Part shown: positions 1-8,334 of the stretch, piece after piece
How the letters are laid out: every line of letters begins with the position of its first letter
How positions within the stretch are numbered: position 1 is the stretch's first letter
From: DALYJJ01 sp031969915
GTDB lineage: Bacteria > Acidobacteriota > Terriglobia > Bryobacterales > Bryobacteraceae
Length of the DNA stretch: 52,882 nucleotides
Direction of reading: 5' to 3'
Assembly (NCBI GenBank): GCA_031969915.1
Contig: DALYJJ010000028.1
Coordinates: forward strand, 1-52,882
Position numbers and translations under genes: made by a program
Notes under the pieces: model-generated
What the model was told of the DNA's origin: nothing
What the model saw: only the letters and a program-made list of their open reading frames with translations
Database searches by the model: none

Positions 1-1545
1 AAAGATCTGGGGTTGTTCTTCGAGCCGGTGCATGGCGGGTTCGGCGAGGGCCCGAAGTTCCCGACGGTGCCGCCGTTGAGTGTCCTCTTACGCCAGACGT
101 ACCGTACGAAGGATGTGAGTCACCAGGAGAAGGTGTTGCATCAGCTCCGCAAGATGGCCGCGGGAGGGATTTACGACCATCTCGGCGGGGGGTTCCATCG
201 CTATTCGGTGGACGATCGCTGGTTTGTGCCGCACTTTGAAAAGATGCTCTACGACCAGGCGCAACTTGCGTGGTCGTACCTGGAAGCGCTGCAGATCACC
301 GGGCGCCGTGAGTACGAGACCACCGCGCGGAGGATCTTCGACTACGTGCTCCGCGACATGACGCATCCGGAGGGCGGCTTCTATTCCGCCGAGGACGCCG
401 ACAGCCCCATTCCGGAGAACCCGCGCGAGAAGGGCGAAGGCGCCTTCTTCATCTGGAAGCAGAGCGAGATCGAAGAACTGGTGGGACAGCCCGCCGCCGA
501 TTGGTTCTGCTATCGCTGGGGCGTGGAAGAGGACGGCAACGTCCGGCAGGATCCGCACGGCGAGTTCACGGGCAAGAACATTCTCTACGAATCTCGTTCG
601 ATCGAGGACGTCGCCCGCCGCTTCGACGCGGAGCCGGACGCCGTGCGCGCCGCCATCCAGCAGGCGGCGGCGGCGCTGCTCGCGGCGCGCGAACAGCGGC
701 CCCGCCCGCACCTCGACGATAAGATCCTCACCGCCTGGAACGGCCTCATGATCTCGGCCTTCGCCAAGGGCGCGCAGGTGTTGGGCGACGAGCGCTACCG
801 CGCCGCGGCCGTGCGCGCGGCGGAGTTTGTGCTTTCGAAGATGTACCGGGACGGCGTGCTGCTGCGCCGGTTCCGCGACGGAGAGGCCGCGATTCCGGGG
901 TTCCTCGACGATTACGCATTTTTCGCGCTGGCTCTCCTCGATCTCTACGAGGCGGCGTTCGATCTGCGCTATCTGGAAACCGCGGTGGAGTTGGCGAGGT
1001 CGATGCGCGCGCTCTTTGAGGACGAGGAAAACGGCGGATACTACAGCACCGTTCCCGGCGAAGGCCACCTGGTGCTCCGGCTGAAGGACGATTACGACGG
1101 CGCGGAGCCTTCGGGCAACTCGGCCGCGGCGCTGCTGCTGCTGCGGTTGGCGCAGATCACCGGCGACGGCGCCTTCCAGAACGCAGCTAACCGCACGCTG
1201 GAAGCATTCGCGCCGCGCCTCAACTCCGCGCCCATCGCCGTCCCGCAGATGATGGTGGCGCTCGACTTCGCCACCTCAAAGCCGAGGCAGGTGATCCTGG
1301 TTGGCGAGCGCGGCTCCGACGGCCTCGACGCGATGCTGCGCGCGGTTCGCTCCCGCTTCGCGCCGAACACGATCACGCTCCTGGTGGATGGCCCCGAAGC
1401 GCGCGAAAAGCTGGCGGCCTGGAATCCGCCCATCGAGGGCATGACCATGGTCGAAGGCAAGGCCACAGCGTATGTGTGCGAAGACTTCGCCTGCCAACTC
1501 CCGAGCACCCGCGCGGAGGACCTGCTCTCCATTTCGAACCGGTGA
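1..1545 (+). CDS. YyaL/SSP411-type (DUF255) protein, 5' truncated by window edge
   Basis: The frame is open from base 1, and the first TTG at 13 is internal, so this is a 514-residue C-terminal piece. Full-length relatives have roughly 670-700 residues and begin with a thioredoxin-like domain, which is missing here. What remains is the (alpha/alpha)6-barrel part. Family hallmarks are GGFGEGPKFP near the start, then GGGFHRYSVD, VPHFEKMLYDQAQL and LDDKILTAWNGLM. The biochemical role of the family is poorly defined; relatives are called thioredoxin-domain or spermatogenesis-associated protein 20 homologues and are probably cytoplasmic. The gene stands alone here: the next gene starts 127 bases downstream. 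Family assignment is confident, function is not. Confidence 0.9.
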   Translation, partial: KDLGLFFEPVHGGFGEGPKFPTVPPLSVLLRQTYRTKDVSHQEKVLHQLRKMAAGGIYDHLGGGFHRYSVDDRWFVPHFEKMLYDQAQLAWSYLEALQITGRREYETTARRIFDYVLRDMTHPEGGFYSAEDADSPIPENPREKGEGAFFIWKQSEIEELVGQPAADWFCYRWGVEEDGNVRQDPHGEFTGKNILYESRSIEDVARRFDAEPDAVRAAIQQAAAALLAAREQRPRPHLDDKILTAWNGLMISAFAKGAQVLGDERYRAAAVRAAEFVLSKMYRDGVLLRRFRDGEAAIPGFLDDYAFFALALLDLYEAAFDLRYLETAVELARSMRALFEDEENGGYYSTVPGEGHLVLRLKDDYDGAEPSGNSAAALLLLRLAQITGDGAFQNAANRTLEAFAPRLNSAPIAVPQMMVALDFATSKPRQVILVGERGSDGLDAMLRAVRSRFAPNTITLLVDGPEAREKLAAWNPPIEGMTMVEGKATAYVCEDFACQLPSTRAEDLLSISNR

Positions 1546-1672
1546 GCGGGAGGGCTTTCGCGCACCGGTAGCTTTGCGCCGCAAAGGCCTTGACTCCTAC
1601 CTCTCCGTTTGATATCCCTGAACGCCAGCTCATGCGGTCCGCGAACCGCTCCAGCTTCGGAGGACACACCCT

Positions 1673-2041
1673 ATGGATCAAGACACCGGCTTTGCGCTTT
1701 TCGGCGGAACCTTCATGCTCTTCCTATTCGCGTTCGGGATCTTCATGATCGCGTGCGTCTGGAAGGTTTTCAGCAAGGCGGGCGAGCCCGGTTGGGCCGC
1801 CATCGTCCCCATCTACAACACCATCGTGCTGCTCAAGATCACCGGAAAGCCCCTGTGGTGGATCCTGCTGTTTCTGATCCCTCTGGTCAACCTGGTGATG
1901 GTGTTCCTGGTTTACACCAGTCTCGCGAAGGCCTTCGGGAAGGGCACGGGATTCGGCGTGGGCCTCCTCCTGCTGAGTTTCATCTTTTTTCCCATCCTCG
2001 CCTTCGGCGACGCCCGCTACGTCGGCCCCCAAACGGCGTAA
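1673..2041 (+). CDS. DUF5684-like small membrane protein
   Basis: A 122-residue integral membrane protein with about three hydrophobic segments (residues ~8-28, ~55-80 and ~90-110). The conserved-looking cytoplasmic stretch GEPGWAAIVPIYNTIVLLKI after the first segment is typical of DUF5684 proteins, which are sometimes annotated as signal-peptidase-I-like although no catalytic Ser/Lys pair is visible. The start is supported by a GGAGGA Shine-Dalgarno about 8 bases upstream. It is convergent with the radical SAM gene, 29 bases away. Function unknown. Confidence 0.8.
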   Translation: MDQDTGFALFGGTFMLFLFAFGIFMIACVWKVFSKAGEPGWAAIVPIYNTIVLLKITGKPLWWILLFLIPLVNLVMVFLVYTSLAKAFGKGTGFGVGLLLLSFIFFPILAFGDARYVGPQTA

Positions 2042-2070
2042 CCGGTTCCCTGGGAGCGCAGCCCGGCAAC

Positions 2071-3072
2071 CTACCGGGCCGCGCCTCCAAAGAATGTCCG
2101 GACATTCTCGCCCAGCAACTGCGGAAACGACTTGTCCAGGTAGGAGCGGATCGAGACATAGCACTGGTCGCACTCGTTGTGCCCGGTGAACTCCTCGATC
2201 ATCCGCTCCCGGTCCTTTAAGCGGTACCGCTTGAACTGCATCGAACAGGGCTGCAGCCAGCCGTCGCTGGTCACCACCAGGAACCGCAGACCGGCCTTGC
2301 AGCCTGGCCGCCCTCCACGCTCGAAATACTCGCGCGTCGCATCGATGGTGGTGGGTGCGTTGACGATCCAATTCGTGCCGTCGCGGCGCGTCTCCACCCG
2401 GTCCAGTTCCGCGCGCAGCGTGGCGAGAAGTTCCTCGCTTCCCAGCATGTAATCGCGGCACCCGGTACGCCGGGCCGAATAGGCGCTGTAGCAGAGGTTG
2501 ACGCCCCACTCCCGCGCTTTGTCGGCGATCCGGTTGATCTCGCCCACGTTCACGCTGGTGATGCAGGAGTTCAGGACGATGTCGTCATGCCCGCGCTTCG
2601 CCAGCTTCGGGATCAGTTGCTCCAGGTGATCGTACAAACCGGGAACCACCCGGAAATCGTCGTGCCGGCGGTCCGGGAAATCCAGGCTCACCGAAAACTG
2701 GTCCACACCCGCTTCGCGCAACTCCTCGTAGCGGTCCGCGGTCATGAGAGACCAGTTCGAGACCAGGATGGTATACGGAATCGTGCCGCCGTTCTTGATC
2801 TCGCGGACGATGTCCGTCAAGTCATCCCGCATCAGCGGCTCGCCGCCGGACACCTGCACCACACAAGGCTCGAGCGCCTCCATGTATCGCCGGTAATCCT
2901 TGGGCGCAAGGTTGCGCGAATCGTCTTTCGGACCCCCATGGTCGCAGTGCAGGCACCACGCCGTGCACGAATCCGTCACTTCGAAGGAAACCACGATCGG
3001 CCGCCGCGCAACCCAGTTACGGGTACCGCGGGCAATGATCCTCATGGAATCCAACGCCGCCACTTTCCGCAT
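2071..3072 (-). CDS. Radical SAM protein with SPASM-like C-terminal cysteines
   Basis: A 333-residue radical SAM enzyme. The 4Fe-4S/SAM motif CTAWCLHC (C36, C40, C43) has the canonical CX3CX2C spacing, followed by the SGGEPL glycine motif. C-terminal cysteines at about 258, 276, 301 and 304 (CX17CX24CX2C) resemble a SPASM/twitch auxiliary-cluster binding region. I chose the ATG at 3072 because the upstream Sel1-repeat gene ends in TAATG, sharing one base with this start; the frame is open further upstream but only as a shadow of that gene. SPASM enzymes usually modify peptides, proteins or small molecules. The substrate is unknown, and the coupled Sel1 protein is the obvious candidate partner. 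Confidence 0.88.
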   Translation of the reverse strand: MRKVAALDSMRIIARGTRNWVARRPIVVSFEVTDSCTAWCLHCDHGGPKDDSRNLAPKDYRRYMEALEPCVVQVSGGEPLMRDDLTDIVREIKNGGTIPYTILVSNWSLMTADRYEELREAGVDQFSVSLDFPDRRHDDFRVVPGLYDHLEQLIPKLAKRGHDDIVLNSCITSVNVGEINRIADKAREWGVNLCYSAYSARRTGCRDYMLGSEELLATLRAELDRVETRRDGTNWIVNAPTTIDATREYFERGGRPGCKAGLRFLVVTSDGWLQPCSMQFKRYRLKDRERMIEEFTGHNECDQCYVSIRSYLDKSFPQLLGENVRTFFGGAAR

Positions 3073-3605
3073 TAACTGTATCCCCCAGCAGTTTCCAAAG
3101 GCTGTTCCATGCAGGCCATCCCGTCGCACCGCTCCAGACTGCAGAAGGTGGTGATGGGCTCCGCCGGCAAGGCGCTTAACGCCAGAGTCCCCGCCGCTTT
3201 CCCCGCCAGCTTGGCCCGCAAATACTCGGCCGGCAGCAGTGCCCGCCGCTCCCCCAGACTCGCTGCCGACGCGAGCCAACTGAATGCCGCTGATTCGTCC
3301 TTCGACATCCCTCTGCCTTCCAGCGCCAGGATGCCGATATGAAGCATGGCCGGACGGAGTCCGCGGGCTGCCGCGGCCTCAAACCAATGTGCTGCTTGCG
3401 TAGGGTCTTGCGGCGCTCCCGCCCCCGAAAGGTGGGCGAGCGCGAGATTGAACTGGGCCCGTCGGCAGCCATGTTTGGCAGCCCGGCGGAGCCACAGCAG
3501 CGCGGTGGCGGGGTCGTCCGCGGTCATGAGGGCGCGATCGTACTCGGCCCCTGGACTGGGGACGCATCCCGTCTCTAACGGTAGACCTTGGGTGCGCACT
3601 ATCAT
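3072..3605 (-). CDS. Sel1-repeat protein with cysteine-containing tail
   Basis: A 177-residue protein with about three Sel1/TPR-type helical repeats (for example DPATALLWLRRAAKHG, DPTQAAHWFEAAAARGLRPA and DESAAFSWLASAASLG) spanning residues ~20-130. Such solenoids bind proteins. No signal peptide is apparent. The last ~30 residues leave the repeat and contain three close cysteines (CSLERCDGMAC), ending GGYS. The stop overlaps the start of the radical SAM gene (TAATG), so the two are translationally coupled. The start is uncertain: ATG at 3605 gives the longest form, but a promoter-like -10 at 3608-3613 suggests GTG at 3599 or a later start. Confidence 0.8.
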   Translation of the reverse strand: MIVRTQGLPLETGCVPSPGAEYDRALMTADDPATALLWLRRAAKHGCRRAQFNLALAHLSGAGAPQDPTQAAHWFEAAAARGLRPAMLHIGILALEGRGMSKDESAAFSWLASAASLGERRALLPAEYLRAKLAGKAAGTLALSALPAEPITTFCSLERCDGMACMEQPLETAGGYS

Positions 3606-3607
3606 CT

Positions 3608-3637
3608 ATTAAACGCAGAAGTTGTTGAAAAAGACAA
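3608..3637 (-). promoter_or_regulatory. Candidate sigma-70 promoter for the Sel1/radical SAM pair
   Basis: On the minus strand, TTGTCT (3637-3632) and TTTAAT (3613-3608) are separated by 18 bases in an AT-rich stretch that stands out from its surroundings. Transcription would begin near 3600, almost on top of the annotated start, so the message might be leaderless or the true start may lie downstream. Pattern-based only. Confidence 0.3.
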
Positions 3638-3708
3638 TAGGGTACTGAATCTCTTCTACAACGAGTACGCCTCGCCCGGAGCACCGTCCTCTCAGGCACT
3701 ATGGGTTC

Positions 3709-4281
3709 ATGAGCCCGGTCGCTGCCGCCGCCGCCCTCCTCTGGATCCTCTACATCGCGATCTTCGTCCGCAACTGGCTGGGTATTCGCCGCTCCCGCCG
3801 CCGCGACGGCGAGCGCTGGGACAACCGCAAGACCGACCGGACGTCCCGCCGAGGCCTCCTGCTGCAAGGCCTGGGACTGCTGTGCGCCCTGGTCCCGGCC
3901 GGCGCCACCCGGCCCTCGCCCGTGCTGCAGGCCCTCGCCCTCGCGCTGCTTCTTCTCGGCCTCGGCCTCGTCTGGCTCGCTCTCCGGCACCTCGGTGACC
4001 AGTGGCGCGTCAACGCCGTCGTGACGGAGGACCATCGCCTGGTCACCACCGGACCCTATGCTCTGGTCCGTCATCCCATCTATACGTCTCTGTTCGCGAT
4101 GACCCTCGGCACCGCCATCCTGGTCACCTCCTGGGCTCTCCTTGCCGCCGCCGTCCTGTTCTACTCGGCGGGCTCCGAGATCCGTGTGCGCTCCGAGGAC
4201 GCGCTCCTGGCCGCTCACTTCGGTCCCCGCCACGCAGCATGGCGAAGCCAAACCAAGGCCTGGCTCCCCTGGATCCGCTGA
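3709..4281 (+). CDS. Isoprenylcysteine carboxyl methyltransferase-like membrane protein
   Basis: A 190-residue membrane protein with about four hydrophobic segments. The C-terminal half has the ICMT/phospholipid methyltransferase signature: GPYALVRHPIYTS followed by a hydrophobic segment and an E-rich loop (EIRVRSEDALLAAHFG). This matches the family's S-adenosylmethionine-binding RHPxY and EE-type motifs, although the second Glu is replaced. Bacterial members are generally uncharacterised SAM-dependent methyltransferases of lipids or small molecules. No strong Shine-Dalgarno precedes the ATG. Downstream is heme A synthase, separated by 52 bases. Confidence 0.82.
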   Translation: MSPVAAAAALLWILYIAIFVRNWLGIRRSRRRDGERWDNRKTDRTSRRGLLLQGLGLLCALVPAGATRPSPVLQALALALLLLGLGLVWLALRHLGDQWRVNAVVTEDHRLVTTGPYALVRHPIYTSLFAMTLGTAILVTSWALLAAAVLFYSAGSEIRVRSEDALLAAHFGPRHAAWRSQTKAWLPWIR

Positions 4282-4333
4282 CGGACCGAAACACCACGCC
4301 GTCGAACCGCCCCGGGAACGGTAGAGTGGAAGT

Positions 4334-5293
4334 ATGGCGCGGAAGTTTGCGGCATTCGCCTGGGCAGTGCTCGGCGTGCAGGTCCTGGTGGTGTTGTGGG
4401 GCGCGTTCGTGCGGGCGTCGAAGTCGGGCGCCGGGTGCGGGGAATCGTGGCCGCTCTGCAATGGCGAGTTGCTGCCCAAGGCGGCGGCGCTGCCGACGGT
4501 CATCGAGTTCACGCACCGGGTGACCAGCGGCCTGGCGTTGCTGGTGCTTCTGGGGCTTGTGTTTTGGGCCTTCCGATTGTTCCCGAAGGGGCACAATGTC
4601 CGCCGCGCCGCGGCCTGGAGCGGGATCTTCATGATCGTGGAGTGCCTGATCGGCGCCGCATTGGTGCTGCTGGGGCATGTGGCGGAGAACCCGGCGCTCG
4701 CCCGCGGCTACACGCTTTCCGTGCACCTGGTGAATACGATGTTCCTGCTTGGGTCCATCGCGCTCACGGCGTGGTGGGCGGACCGCGAAGAGCTCCGGTT
4801 CGCACCGGCTTCGAGCGGGGGCCGGCGCGGGCTGGCGGTGGCATTCGCGTCACTGTTGGTGGCGATGGTGGTGGGTGCGATCGCGGCCCTGGGCGACACT
4901 CTGTTCACCGCGACGACGCACGCCGAAGGCTTGCAGGCCAACTTCGCGGCGGACGCCCATCCGTTTGTCCGCCTCCGCATCCTGCATCCGATTCTGGCGG
5001 GCGCGGCGGGCCTCTATTTGCTGTGGCTCGGGCTGCGGCCGGTGCTTACGGGAACGGCCCCGCCGCTCACCCGGCGGCTGGGCGCCGCGCTGGCGGCCCT
5101 CACGCTCGTCCAGTTCCTGATGGGCGCTCTGAACATCGCGCTGTTGGTTCCCATCCCGATGCAACTGGTGCATCTCTTCTTCGCCGACGCGGTTTGGCTG
5201 GTGCTGGTGCTTTTCGCGGCCGAATCGCTTTGGCCGCGGGCGCAGGCAGCGGCGGCGCCGCCGGAGCGGCGGCAGATGGCGGAGGCCCGATAA
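4334..5293 (+). CDS. ctaA: Heme A synthase (COX15/CtaA family)
   Basis: A 319-residue polytopic protein with about eight hydrophobic segments, the usual CtaA size. CtaA oxidises the heme O methyl group to a formyl group to make heme A for cytochrome oxidase. Visible features are the cysteine pair C35/C42 in the first outer loop (CGESWPLC), as in Bacillus-type CtaA, and H61 in EFTHR. Further candidate heme-ligand histidines occur in LGHVAEN, SVHLVNT, RILHPILAG and QLVHLFFAD. The duplicated four-helix halves are evident. The next gene begins one base after the stop. Confidence 0.9.
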   Translation: MARKFAAFAWAVLGVQVLVVLWGAFVRASKSGAGCGESWPLCNGELLPKAAALPTVIEFTHRVTSGLALLVLLGLVFWAFRLFPKGHNVRRAAAWSGIFMIVECLIGAALVLLGHVAENPALARGYTLSVHLVNTMFLLGSIALTAWWADREELRFAPASSGGRRGLAVAFASLLVAMVVGAIAALGDTLFTATTHAEGLQANFAADAHPFVRLRILHPILAGAAGLYLLWLGLRPVLTGTAPPLTRRLGAALAALTLVQFLMGALNIALLVPIPMQLVHLFFADAVWLVLVLFAAESLWPRAQAAAAPPERRQMAEAR

Positions 5294-5294
5294 C

Positions 5295-5546
5295 TTGGTC
5301 AAGCACGCCGTCAAGGTGGGTTGGGGCGTGCTGCTCTGCCTGGTGGGCATCGCCGGGATCATTCTGCCCATCATGCCCGGCTGGATCTTTCTGATTCCCG
5401 GACTGCTGATCCTGAGCGAGTACGTTCCGCCGATCAAAAGGCTGGTGGACTGGCTCCATTCCAAGATGCCGAAGCACGTGGCCTGGAAGAAGGGTCCGGT
5501 GGCGTGGAAGACGGGCGAAAAGGCAGACGAGCCACCGGACCGTTGA
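5295..5546 (+). CDS. PGPGW-like small transmembrane protein
   Basis: An 83-residue protein with two hydrophobic stretches forming a hairpin around IMPGWIFLIPGLLILSEY, which resembles the PGPGW family of putative transmembrane proteins. The start is a TTG immediately after the heme A synthase stop, implying the same transcript. The C-terminal third is basic and hydrophilic (HSKMPKHVAWKKG). Role unknown. Confidence 0.7.
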   Translation: MVKHAVKVGWGVLLCLVGIAGIILPIMPGWIFLIPGLLILSEYVPPIKRLVDWLHSKMPKHVAWKKGPVAWKTGEKADEPPDR

Positions 5547-5561
5547 GCCGCGGATCGCGGC
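5547..5561. terminator. Weak hairpin between convergent genes
   Basis: GCCGCG-GAT-CGCGGC forms a 6-bp GC stem with a 3-base loop exactly in the 22-base gap between the PGPGW-like gene and the convergent parvulin gene. There is no U-tract. The position suggests a bidirectional stop, but stems of this size occur by chance in such GC-rich DNA. Confidence 0.3.
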
Positions 5562-5568
5562 CCGGCCC

Positions 5569-6561
5569 TTACTGGTTCGACTTTCCGAAGTACGCTTCGT
5601 CGACGACCACACCGGCGGCCGTGCGCAAGTCCTGAATCGCCTTGCGTGCGGCTTCGGGCTTGGCCTGGCGTTCAAGGTTCGCTTTCACTTCTTCGAACGT
5701 CTGGGCCTTCTGCTCGTCGACGCGGATGAGGTGATACCCGAACTGGGTCTTCACCGGTTCGGAGAGCTGGCCGGCGGGAAGGGAGAAGGCGACCTGCTCG
5801 AAGGCCGGAACCATCTGGCCGCGGGAGAAGGTTCCCAGCGATCCGCCGTTGGCGCCCGAGCCGGTGTCGTCGGACTCGGCCTTGGCGATCTCGGCAAAGT
5901 CGCCGCCGTCGGCGATTTTCTTCCTGATCTCCTGCACTTTCGCGAGCGCCTCCGCCTCGGTCAGGTCCTTCTGGTCCTTCTTGAGCGGCACCTGGGAGCC
6001 CTGCATGCGGATGAGAATGTGGCGCGCCGTCACCTGCTGGAAGTTGGCCTTGCGCTCCTCGTACATTTTGCGAAGGGCAGCTTCATCGACGGCGACGGAC
6101 TTCTGGAGGTCTTCGAAAAGGGCGGAAGCGAGGGTGTTCTGGCGCTGCAGTTCCAGTTGTTGCTTCACTTCCGGGGACTGGTCGAGTTTCCGGCGTTCAG
6201 CCTCCCTGGACATCAGCCTGAGGTCGACCAACTGCTCGGCCAGTCGGCGCTTGTTCGGCCCCGTGGCTTCCTTTTGTAGCTGCGCGGGAAGGGCGGCGAC
6301 GAACTTCTCGTAGTCCGCCTTGGTGATCTTCTCATCGCCGACGGTGAGCACCACGGGGTTGTCCGGTGACGCGGCGGCGGCGGGAGGCGCCGTGGGCGCG
6401 GCGGCGGACTTGGCGGCCGGCACGGCCTTCTTTGCGGCCGAGGCGGGGGCGGCCTTGGGTGCGGCGGCGGCGGCCGGTTTCTTCACGGGCGGCTTCGCCG
6501 CCGGGACTTGCGCCAGAAGGGCTGCCGCGGGCAGCACGATGCCAACCAGAAAGCGGGTCAT
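5569..6561 (-). CDS. Secreted/periplasmic parvulin-type peptidyl-prolyl isomerase (SurA/PpiC-like)
   Basis: A 330-residue protein with a Sec signal peptide (residues 1-18) and an Ala/Pro/Lys-rich low-complexity linker to ~65. A SurA_N-like helical domain (~70-190, with KRRLAEQLVDLRLMSREAER) and one rotamase domain follow (~195-310). The rotamase region shows the parvulin signatures ARHILI, GGDFAEIAKAESDD, GGSLGTFSRGQMVPAFEQVAF and TQFGYHLIRVDE. It should catalyse cis-trans prolyl isomerisation and chaperone exported or outer-membrane proteins. It is transcribed divergently from the sigma-factor operon. Confidence 0.9.
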   Translation of the reverse strand: MTRFLVGIVLPAAALLAQVPAAKPPVKKPAAAAAPKAAPASAAKKAVPAAKSAAAPTAPPAAAASPDNPVVLTVGDEKITKADYEKFVAALPAQLQKEATGPNKRRLAEQLVDLRLMSREAERRKLDQSPEVKQQLELQRQNTLASALFEDLQKSVAVDEAALRKMYEERKANFQQVTARHILIRMQGSQVPLKKDQKDLTEAEALAKVQEIRKKIADGGDFAEIAKAESDDTGSGANGGSLGTFSRGQMVPAFEQVAFSLPAGQLSEPVKTQFGYHLIRVDEQKAQTFEEVKANLERQAKPEAARKAIQDLRTAAGVVVDEAYFGKSNQ

Positions 6562-6673
6562 TCCCTTTCAGTGTACCCGTTGCGCGGAAGGCGGCAGGTC
6601 CCCCCGGGGCACCCAGCCCAGAGCCGAGAGATTCCTGCATTCTTCCGGCCCGCGCGGAGCGTATCCTTGTACG

Positions 6674-7219
6674 ATGACGGAAGTGGCGCCTCAGGAAGAG
6701 GCCGGGGTGGAACTCGCGCGGGCCGCGGCCGGCAGCGAGGAGGCCTTCGCTCACCTGGTGCGCGACCATCAGGCGATGGTCTTCAGCCTGGCGCTGCATT
6801 GTTTGGGCGACCGGGCTGCGGCCGAGGATCTGTCGCAGGAAGTGTTCCTGCAGTTGCACCGGAATTTGGGCCAGATCGAGTCGCCGGCACATCTGAAGTT
6901 CTGGTTGCGAAGAGTGGCCTCGCACCGGGCGATCGACGCGGCGCGGCGGCGCCGGTGGTGGCCCAAGTTCGGCCTCGATGAGATACCCGAGCCGGCGATC
7001 CGGCCGCCCCAGGCCGACCCTTTGTTGCTGCGGCGGCTGTCGAAGGTGATTCGTACTCTGCCCGAGACGCAGCGCGTGATTGTCGTCTTACGGTACCAGG
7101 AGGATCTGGATCCGAGCGAGATCTCCGAGGTTCTGGACATGCCCGTAGCCACCGTGAAGAGCTATTTGCACCGGGCGCTTGAGATGCTGAGGAAGAAGCT
7201 GGGAGGGAAGAAGCAATGA
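6674..7219 (+). CDS. ECF-type RNA polymerase sigma factor
   Basis: A 181-residue sigma-70 family protein with region 2 (residues ~20-90, including the AEDLSQEVFLQLHR block) and region 4 (~120-178, helix-turn-helix with LPETQRVIVVLRYQEDL and VATVKSYLHRALEML). There is no region 3, as expected for extracytoplasmic-function sigmas. The start at 6674 gives the normal family length; the frame runs further upstream without meaning. The stop overlaps the next start (ATGA), coupling it to a small membrane protein that is the likely anti-sigma factor. The signal is unknown. Confidence 0.92.
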   Translation: MTEVAPQEEAGVELARAAAGSEEAFAHLVRDHQAMVFSLALHCLGDRAAAEDLSQEVFLQLHRNLGQIESPAHLKFWLRRVASHRAIDAARRRRWWPKFGLDEIPEPAIRPPQADPLLLRRLSKVIRTLPETQRVIVVLRYQEDLDPSEISEVLDMPVATVKSYLHRALEMLRKKLGGKKQ

Positions 7220-7533
7220 GCGGCGATCTGGAGAAGGATCTGCGCGCCGCGCTCCGGCGGGAAGAACCGCCGGACGGGTTTGCGGAGCGCGTGCTCGCCC
7301 GAACGAGTGCGCCGCGCCGGACGAACGGCCGCGCGCTGCCGTGGTGGTCGTTCGCGGCCGCGGCCGCGGCGGCGTGCCTGACGCTGACGGTCGGGATCAG
7401 CGAGTATCGCGAGCAGCGCCAGGAGCGCGCTCGGGGCGAAGCCGCCAAGCAGGAATTACTGGAAGCGATGCGCATTACCGGATCGAAGCTCCGCGTGGCG
7501 CAGGAAAGGGTGAGGCGGTTCCATGCGCAGTAA
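7216..7533 (+). CDS. Small single-pass membrane protein, probable anti-sigma factor
   Basis: A 105-residue protein with an N-terminal cytoplasmic helix-rich part (residues 1-40), one transmembrane segment (~41-60, WWSFAAAAAAACLTLTVGI) and a charged C-terminal coiled-coil-like tail. It starts within the sigma-factor stop codon (ATGA), the classic arrangement for a sigma/anti-sigma pair. No zinc-binding HxxxCxxC motif is seen, so it would be a non-ZAS anti-sigma factor. The assignment rests on position and topology. Confidence 0.65.
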   Translation: MSGDLEKDLRAALRREEPPDGFAERVLARTSAPRRTNGRALPWWSFAAAAAAACLTLTVGISEYREQRQERARGEAAKQELLEAMRITGSKLRVAQERVRRFHAQ

Positions 7534-8071
7534 CATGAGCAGTAAGTGGTGGCTGGGGCCGATGCTCGGTTGGGCTTTGACCGGCTGGTTGGGAGCGCAG
7601 GAAATCACCGGGCTGCGGCTGCTGGACCAACTGGAAGCGAAGGCGTCGGAGAAGGTGAACGTCACCCTGGACGGCAACCTGTTGCAGTTGGCCGCGCGGT
7701 TCCTGTCGGCAGCCGATCCCGAACAGGCGCAGGTGAAGAAGGTGGTGAGCAAGCTGAAGGGCATCTACGTGCGCGCGTTCGAGTTCGACAAGGACGGTGT
7801 GTTCACGCCCGCCGACGTGGACAGCATCCGCCGGGAGTTGAAAGCGCCGAACTGGTCGCGGATCGTGGATGCGTCGAGCAAGAAAGACGGCGAGAGTTCG
7901 GAAATTTATCTGCACCAGGAGAACGGGCAGGTGATTGGACTCGCGGTTCTGGCCTACGGCAAGCGGGAACTGACAGTGGTGAACATCGCCGGGCCAATCA
8001 ACATCGAAGACCTGAGCGCGCTGGGAGGCGAGTTCGGAATTCCGAAGATCGAGCGCAACAAGAAGAAGTGA
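7523..8071 (+). CDS. Secreted DUF4252-type protein
   Basis: A 182-residue exported protein with a signal peptide ending near WLGAQ. The body resembles DUF4252: an N-terminal LDQLEAKASEKVNVTLDG block, then LKGIYVRAFEFDKDG, an acidic middle and the C-terminal strand pattern GQVIGLAVLAYGKRELTVVNIAG. The ORF overlaps the probable anti-sigma gene by 11 bases. GGTGAGG precedes the chosen ATG; an alternative ATG lies at 7535, just after the anti-sigma stop. It is the third gene of the sigma operon and may be a regulated output or sensor. Function unknown. Confidence 0.75.
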   Translation: MRSNMSSKWWLGPMLGWALTGWLGAQEITGLRLLDQLEAKASEKVNVTLDGNLLQLAARFLSAADPEQAQVKKVVSKLKGIYVRAFEFDKDGVFTPADVDSIRRELKAPNWSRIVDASSKKDGESSEIYLHQENGQVIGLAVLAYGKRELTVVNIAGPINIEDLSALGGEFGIPKIERNKKK

Positions 8072-8103
8072 AGGCGGTCCGCGGGCGGCGGTACAGTGTA
8101 GAC

Positions 8104-8325
8104 ATGGAGCGGGCCGAGGAAAGCCGTCTGACCGCGGAACTGCTGGCCGAATTCGAGGCGCAGGCGAAGCGTCCGCTCGAAACGCGGATGAGGTATGCGT
8201 TCATCCATACCTACAAGCCGGTTCTCGACGACGCCCGGTTCCGGTCGTTTGACACGCTCGCCGACTATCGCCGGTGGTGCAACGAGAACCTGCCGGAGTG
8301 GCTCGGATACCGGAGCCCGGACTGA
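8104..8325 (+). CDS. Small protein upstream of an MNT nucleotidyltransferase
   Basis: A 73-residue soluble protein rich in charged and aromatic residues, with C-terminal half RSFDTLADYRRWCNENLPEW. I do not recognise a named domain. I recall similar small ORFs with a YRRWC-NLP-like motif directly before nucleotidyltransferase genes, suggesting a conserved two-gene unit. The next gene starts 9 bases after its stop. It may be the antitoxin or specificity partner of the downstream enzyme; this is inferred from the arrangement only. Confidence 0.6.
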   Translation: MERAEESRLTAELLAEFEAQAKRPLETRMRYAFIHTYKPVLDDARFRSFDTLADYRRWCNENLPEWLGYRSPD

Positions 8326-8334
8326 AGGCGGGGG

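Noticed and set aside
1572..1586. CTTTGCG-C-CGCAAAG palindrome after the YyaL-type gene
   Set aside because: The 1-base loop cannot form a proper hairpin, there is no U-tract, and no regulator is nearby.
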